NCBI GenBank assembly: GCA_944389565.1
Contig: CALXMV010000012.1
Span: 1-60,415 of the forward strand
Source of the DNA: an uncultured Kiritimatiellota bacterium
GTDB lineage: Bacteria; Verrucomicrobiota; Kiritimatiellia; RFP12; DVOR01
Direction of reading: 5' to 3'
Length of the DNA stretch: 60,415 nucleotides
Numbering within the stretch: the first letter of the stretch is position 1; the number at the start of each line of letters is the position of its first letter. The translations under genes were made by a program, and so were the position numbers. A model generated the notes under the pieces. It searched no databases. It was not told where the DNA came from and saw only the letters and a list, made by a program, of their open reading frames with translations. Positions 56,819-60,415 of the stretch are shown one piece after another.

Positions 56819-58353
56819 AAGAACTCGTGAACGAGTCTCCCCACGTTCTTGCTGCGTTAAAACTGCGGGCGGAGAACAAGAACAATGATGTTGTAGCACG
56901 TGTCGCTCCGCTACTAAGCGGTGAAACCCTCAAGGCTGCGGCAAAAGACCCAGCGATTGTGCAAGCCCTTTCCCCAGAGACGCTTTTCGCGTGGTATGAG
57001 GAAACGAAGGAAGAGGCATTGTTCAGTCGCCTTTTAAGTTGTACAGATGGATTTTGGAGTATTAGTAGGAGAGAAGAGCATTATATCAAAATCCTAAAAC
57101 AGTATCCGGATAGGTTTCTCGAAGTTTGCGCTGCCGCAGGGATTACAGACGATCCTACTAATTTGGGTCGCAAGATTAGCCTTGAAAAGCAAAAAGAGTT
57201 ACTCAAAACCCTTGCAAAAGAGTATCCGGAGAGTGAGCTTGCTTTGGATTGTTTCTTCACCAGAGTCGATTTTGACAAACCCCTCTTTGACGAGGAAGAT
57301 CGGAGCCGAGTGCTGATTGAGGTAAATGCGCAAAAAATCTTTGAACGTCTGCAGAAACGGGCGGAGGATAAGGCTCGCGCCAAGAATGGTGCGAAGTTGT
57401 TCGCGACAATTGACTTGTTGAATGCGTGCCCCGAATTTGCCCAAAAGGTCGATCCAAAGGCGGCAGCATCATTGCTTCGTGTTGAGCATGCGTGCGCAGC
57501 GGGAAAATATTCGACGTTACCCCCTCGTATCGCACAGGCGTTTATTGAGACGTATGGGGGTCTAACGCATACGGATTGGTTGGATAGGAGTTCGCCCTGC
57601 GAAATGTCTGATGCGATCCTGAAGCGCCTGTCTGTCCCAGACGCCTATGCGATACTGAAAAAGATGGTTGATAGCGGGAAGATCAAGCCTAGCGTGTTCA
57701 GGGAGGACATGCAGAAGGTCATCAGTGCCTGCGAACTGAACGATGCGACGGTCGAAACGTTGCTGAAGGCCGATTTCGCGCCATCCGCCATGGGGTATCG
57801 CCGGTTGCAGGCCGCGCTCAAGGTGGATACCGTCTCCGAGGCGTCGAAGGCAAAGATTCAGGCGTACATGGAGAAGGTGCGCGCCGAAGCGCTCGCGAAT
57901 GAGGCCAAGGCCAAGGAGGAGCGCCTCGTGATCGACCATTGTTACGTCCCGATGCGCGAAATCGACCATCTGGCGCTGCCTCCGCAAAAGAGCCTCCAAT
58001 ATGGCGAGAAGGACGGTACCATCACGCGCTTCGTCTGGACGGTCAAGCAGTGCTATGACTGGTTCGAGCTTGAGAATGATGAATTCCAGTGGAAGTTCGC
58101 GCAGAAGTTCGGCTTGGCCGACTTCAAGTTTGACATGGACGTGAGGGTAGAGGAAGCGCAGATGAGTTTCAGCCCCGGCCTTGCCATGCTTGACATAATG
58201 GGCGGGGACGGAACGCCTGTCATGCCTGAGCCGCCCAAAATCTCCGTCAACCATTGGTGGCTTTCCACGACGCGTGCACGCGGCAAGAACGTGGAGTTCT
58301 TGTACAACGACGAGGACAAGAACAATACGCTCATCATGCGTGAGATCCAGTAA
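56794..58353 (+). CDS. Large hypothetical protein, -1 frame part of the same gene
   Basis: About 519 residues are read from the AAG reached by the shift (KASNDEVLKELVNESPH). A GTG at 56827 could start a separate 508-residue protein, but no ribosome binding site precedes it. The protein is helical and charged, with repeated short helices like those of repeat-type surface proteins. The C-terminal 130 residues are aromatic-rich (VKQCYDWFELENDEFQWKFA). No known domain is recognised. Codon use and GC differ from the core genes. Confidence 0.65.
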   Translation, partial: KASNDEVLKELVNESPHVLAALKLRAENKNNDVVARVAPLLSGETLKAAAKDPAIVQALSPETLFAWYEETKEEALFSRLLSCTDGFWSISRREEHYIKILKQYPDRFLEVCAAAGITDDPTNLGRKISLEKQKELLKTLAKEYPESELALDCFFTRVDFDKPLFDEEDRSRVLIEVNAQKIFERLQKRAEDKARAKNGAKLFATIDLLNACPEFAQKVDPKAAASLLRVEHACAAGKYSTLPPRIAQAFIETYGGLTHTDWLDRSSPCEMSDAILKRLSVPDAYAILKKMVDSGKIKPSVFREDMQKVISACELNDATVETLLKADFAPSAMGYRRLQAALKVDTVSEASKAKIQAYMEKVRAEALANEAKAKEERLVIDHCYVPMREIDHLALPPQKSLQYGEKDGTITRFVWTVKQCYDWFELENDEFQWKFAQKFGLADFKFDMDVRVEEAQMSFSPGLAMLDIMGGDGTPVMPEPPKISVNHWWLSTTRARGKNVEFLYNDEDKNNTLIMREIQ

Positions 58354-58361
58354 TCATATCC

Positions 58362-58396
58362 TTCCCTGCCCACGTTCGCGCGTGGGCAGGGAAGTT
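58362..58396 (+). terminator. Strong hairpin after the frameshifted gene
   Basis: CTTCCCTGCCCACG and its exact complement form a 14-bp stem with a short loop, followed only by TTT. It could be a terminator for either strand. Confidence 0.7.
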
Positions 58397-58436
58397 TCAG
58401 TGGATGTCTCAGAAGCGTGTGAAAGGAGACAGAGTC

Positions 58437-58976
58437 ATGGCTGCGGATGGATCGATTCATAAATTGCCGTTTGAGCGACAGGCGAAGATCATTTGCGGGA
58501 AGTTCGCGCTGGGCGACACGAAACTGAGCACGAAATACTCGTTGGCCGGCGTCGCGGATCGGCCAGTTCATCGTTATGTTTCCGAGGCGGCGTTTAAGGT
58601 GCTGTCGAAGGAAGCCAAGGACTTGTTTCAAGACAACGGGGTTGCGTACAAGGGTTCTTACGGCAAACTTGGGATAAGGATCGAGCATATGATCCCGACG
58701 GAAGTGGTCTATTGTCACTTGGAGGTGCTTCATCATCCCCTTAAGGCACTCTGTCGCCAAGATAAGGAAGCGTTTGATGGACAAAAGAAACAGATGGAGG
58801 CCTATATCGCCAAGTTGATTAAGGAGAAACTCTTTTGCGCCTTGATCACGAAGGAGGAGGACGCCCTTTTGTCAAAAGCGGGACTTCGCAACAAGATGCC
58901 GGCGGGGTGGTCGTTCGAGACCGGGGACATGTTGGCCCGCTATCGCGTCGTCGGGATCAAGATGCATACCTTCTGA
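58437..58976 (+). CDS. Hypothetical protein
   Basis: This 179-residue protein uses the ATG at 58437 because AAAGGAG lies 8 nt upstream; a longer in-frame start has none. LGIRIEHMIPTEVVY has the E-H-x-x-P look of some HNH-type nuclease cores, and LITKEEDALLSKAGLRNKMP with ARYRVVGI forms a conserved-looking C-terminus. The histidine set needed for HNH was not confirmed, so this is only a hint. Nothing recognisable lies between it and 59212. Confidence 0.65.
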   Translation: MAADGSIHKLPFERQAKIICGKFALGDTKLSTKYSLAGVADRPVHRYVSEAAFKVLSKEAKDLFQDNGVAYKGSYGKLGIRIEHMIPTEVVYCHLEVLHHPLKALCRQDKEAFDGQKKQMEAYIAKLIKEKLFCALITKEEDALLSKAGLRNKMPAGWSFETGDMLARYRVVGIKMHTF

Positions 58977-59212
58977 TTGTGCGCGACGTGCCTGATGGGA
59001 ATGCGGTGTGTCAATGAACCCGCTCGGCGTGCGGCGGGGTGGCGGGAATGTGCTTGTTCATTGGTTCTTCACACCCTTCCGGTGACCGTCCTATTTGTCC
59101 GACTTCACTTTCTGGCATCAGCCCACCGCTTTTCACGCTCTTCCAGCGCCTCCTCCACTTTGTCCCGTTCGTGTGTGCAACAAGCGGAGATTCGAAGGCC
59201 GTGGGCAATCGA

Positions 59213-59241
59213 TTGGATTTTGGGCCTAAAACTGGTATCAT
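59213..59241 (+). promoter_or_regulatory. Promoter of the DUF3298-like gene
   Basis: TTGGAT (59213-59218), 17 bases and TATCAT (59236-59241), 23 nt before the ATG with AAGGAGAA between. Confidence 0.8.
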
Positions 59242-59264
59242 GGAGGTTGTTGAAGGAGAAGTCG

Positions 59265-60200
59265 ATGAAAGTCGGAGCGGTGTTGTCTTCGTTTCTCCTG
59301 GCGTCGTGTGCCCTCGCCGGGGGGATCAAGTGGGAGTATGAGCAGTTTTGCGAGCGTCGGCCGGCTTATCCCTCGGAGGTGGATTCGCCGGTCGCGACGT
59401 TTCGCGTTTCCGCCATGAGGCCGACGTTGCCGGCGGAACTCGCCGATCAGCAGGCGTCGTTGGAACGTTTCATCTCCAGTTGCCTTACGATTCCCTATTA
59501 CGAAGTGGGCTGGGGCAAGGATCCGTTCCGGCATGGCTCGGCCGTCCCCGAGGCCGTTCGGTCACTGTGCGACGCGTGGTATGAGGCGTATGACGAGGCG
59601 GCCCAAGAAGCCCTGGAGGGTGGGCCGTTGCCGATTTTCCTTTCCGGGTGGTACCGCCGCGTGGAGGGACGGGTTGAGTATCTTGACGAGCGCTATCTCG
59701 TTTACAGGGTTAAGTTGGACGAGTATGAAGGCGGCGTTCATCCTGCTGTGTGGTATCGCTATCTGGTGTGGAGCTTTGGGAGGAAACGCCCGCTTTGGAT
59801 CGACGATTTCCTCGACATGAGGCACCAGGACGCCATCCTTGAGCTCGTGCGCGAACATGCGGCCGTCTCCGCGGGCTATTCCGATTACCAGCGGTTTTGC
59901 GAAGAGGAGCTTGTCTTCATCAATAGGATGCCTGACAATTTCGCCCTCAACGATGACGGCCTCGCCTTCATTTACAACGACTACGAGGCGAGCGGTTATC
60001 GCGGTGCGCCCGTTGAGATCTGTGTGGGGTGGGAGGCGTTGCGTCCCTTCCTGAAAGACCCCAACATGATTCCAAGATTGCCCATCCACAAACAAGCCGT
60101 GGAGAACCGGCCGCTGGTTATCCAGAATCCCGTCCAAATCGGGGGCTTGGTCTTTGGCGAGCTCGAAGACGCGCGAGCGAAACGTGGGGAAGCGAAATAA
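59265..60200 (+). CDS. Secreted DUF3298/RsiV-like protein
   Basis: This 311-residue protein has a signal peptide (MKVGAVLSSFLLASCALAGG). A cysteine at residue 15 raises the possibility of a lipoprotein. The core pattern DEYEGGVHPAVWYRYLVWSF and FALNDDGLAFIYNDYEASGY matches the DUF3298 fold of RsiV-type extracytoplasmic proteins, some of which bind lysozyme or act as anti-sigma factors. No cytoplasmic anti-sigma segment is present, so a surface or periplasmic binding role is more likely. Confidence 0.75.
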   Translation: MKVGAVLSSFLLASCALAGGIKWEYEQFCERRPAYPSEVDSPVATFRVSAMRPTLPAELADQQASLERFISSCLTIPYYEVGWGKDPFRHGSAVPEAVRSLCDAWYEAYDEAAQEALEGGPLPIFLSGWYRRVEGRVEYLDERYLVYRVKLDEYEGGVHPAVWYRYLVWSFGRKRPLWIDDFLDMRHQDAILELVREHAAVSAGYSDYQRFCEEELVFINRMPDNFALNDDGLAFIYNDYEASGYRGAPVEICVGWEALRPFLKDPNMIPRLPIHKQAVENRPLVIQNPVQIGGLVFGELEDARAKRGEAK

Positions 60201-60318
60201 GGTGTGGTTTAGGGGCGCGTTTTCTGTGCGGCTGGGGGAGGGAGGCGTCGCGGCCGGTTTTGGTGGTGTTGTGGGATCAATGGGTTATGGGGGATGTGAA
60301 AAATTACGAAAAAAAGAC

Positions 60319-60347
60319 TTGCGCGCGGGGCGGGGATTTGGTTTAAT
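60319..60347 (+). promoter_or_regulatory. Strong promoter pointing out of the window
   Basis: TTGCGC (60319-60324), 17 bases and TTTAAT (60342-60347). The following 68 bases hold no start codon with a ribosome binding site and end with GATCTTTGAGAAC, similar to leader sequences before stable RNA operons. The preceding 60201-60318 shows nothing recognisable. Confidence 0.7.
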
Positions 60348-60415
60348 ACATCCCGTTTTCGCGACACGAAAGGCGCGACGCCGGACGCGGAACGGAAACG
60401 ACGATCTTTGAGAAC

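Noticed and set aside
55228..60415. Prophage or insertion sequence
   Set aside because: No integrase, transposase, structural genes or target-site repeats were seen, despite the tRNA-adjacent position.

Overview
This window is a GC-rich bacterial chromosome segment that lacks phage structural genes. It carries a short-form PEP-CTERM protein, an oxaloacetate-decarboxylase-type sodium pump, GatCAB amidotransferase and canonical sigma70-type promoters (TTGACN, 17 nt, TATNNT). Together these suggest an anaerobic member of the PVC group, most likely a Kiritimatiellota, Verrucomicrobiota or Lentisphaerota type from gut or sediment. The lineage is inferred from gene content only.

Region 1 (1-10.2 kb) is a type III-B CRISPR-Cas locus. 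Array 1 (8 spacers) is followed by a tightly overlapping operon: a small gene that looks like a DUF1874/Crn2 ring nuclease, then cmr2 (cas10), cmr3, cmr4, cmr5, cmr6 and cmr1, then a Card1/Can2-type CARF nuclease. After it come a solitary CRISPR repeat, GC-rich tandem repeats, an N-terminally truncated cas1, an intact cas2 and array 2 (6 spacers). Cas10 keeps its GGDD cyclase motif but has no HD domain. The expected logic is therefore: target RNA bound by the Cmr complex, cyclic oligoadenylate made by Cas10, Card1 activated, and the signal possibly removed by the first gene product. No cas6 is present.

Region 2 (10.5-28.1 kb) holds core genes on the + strand: rpoB-rpoC (without the usual rplKAJL upstream), a PEP-CTERM protein, gatC-gatA-gatB with a secreted protein, and proC-proB. 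A DinJ/YafQ toxin-antitoxin pair sits on the - strand with a large nested palindrome at its promoter.

Region 3 (28.1-39.5 kb) is mostly - strand. One operon is malic enzyme, two half-size chromate transporters and comF. Another is serS, def, a DUF4381-like protein, a VWA (BatA-like) protein, a coiled-coil/NYN nuclease-like protein and a KamA/EpmB-like radical SAM enzyme. An SDR and a PepSY protein stand apart.

Region 4 (39.7-55.2 kb) holds the decarboxylase pump (oadG, oadA, and an oadB with an unusual exported N-terminal extension), a lipoprotein, a siroheme reductase, efp with a YfgM/TPR-like protein, two DEAD-box helicases overlapping queD, a flippase with a possible leaderless GTG start, uvrC with an orphan peptide-type ABC permease, and tRNA-Cys.

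Region 5 (55.2-60.4 kb), directly after tRNA-Cys, is compositionally distinct and lower in GC in places. It has a 48-bp perfect palindrome, a probable structured RNA ending in a terminator, and several unrecognised genes, one split at a UUUUUUA slippery site. A strong promoter points out of the right edge.
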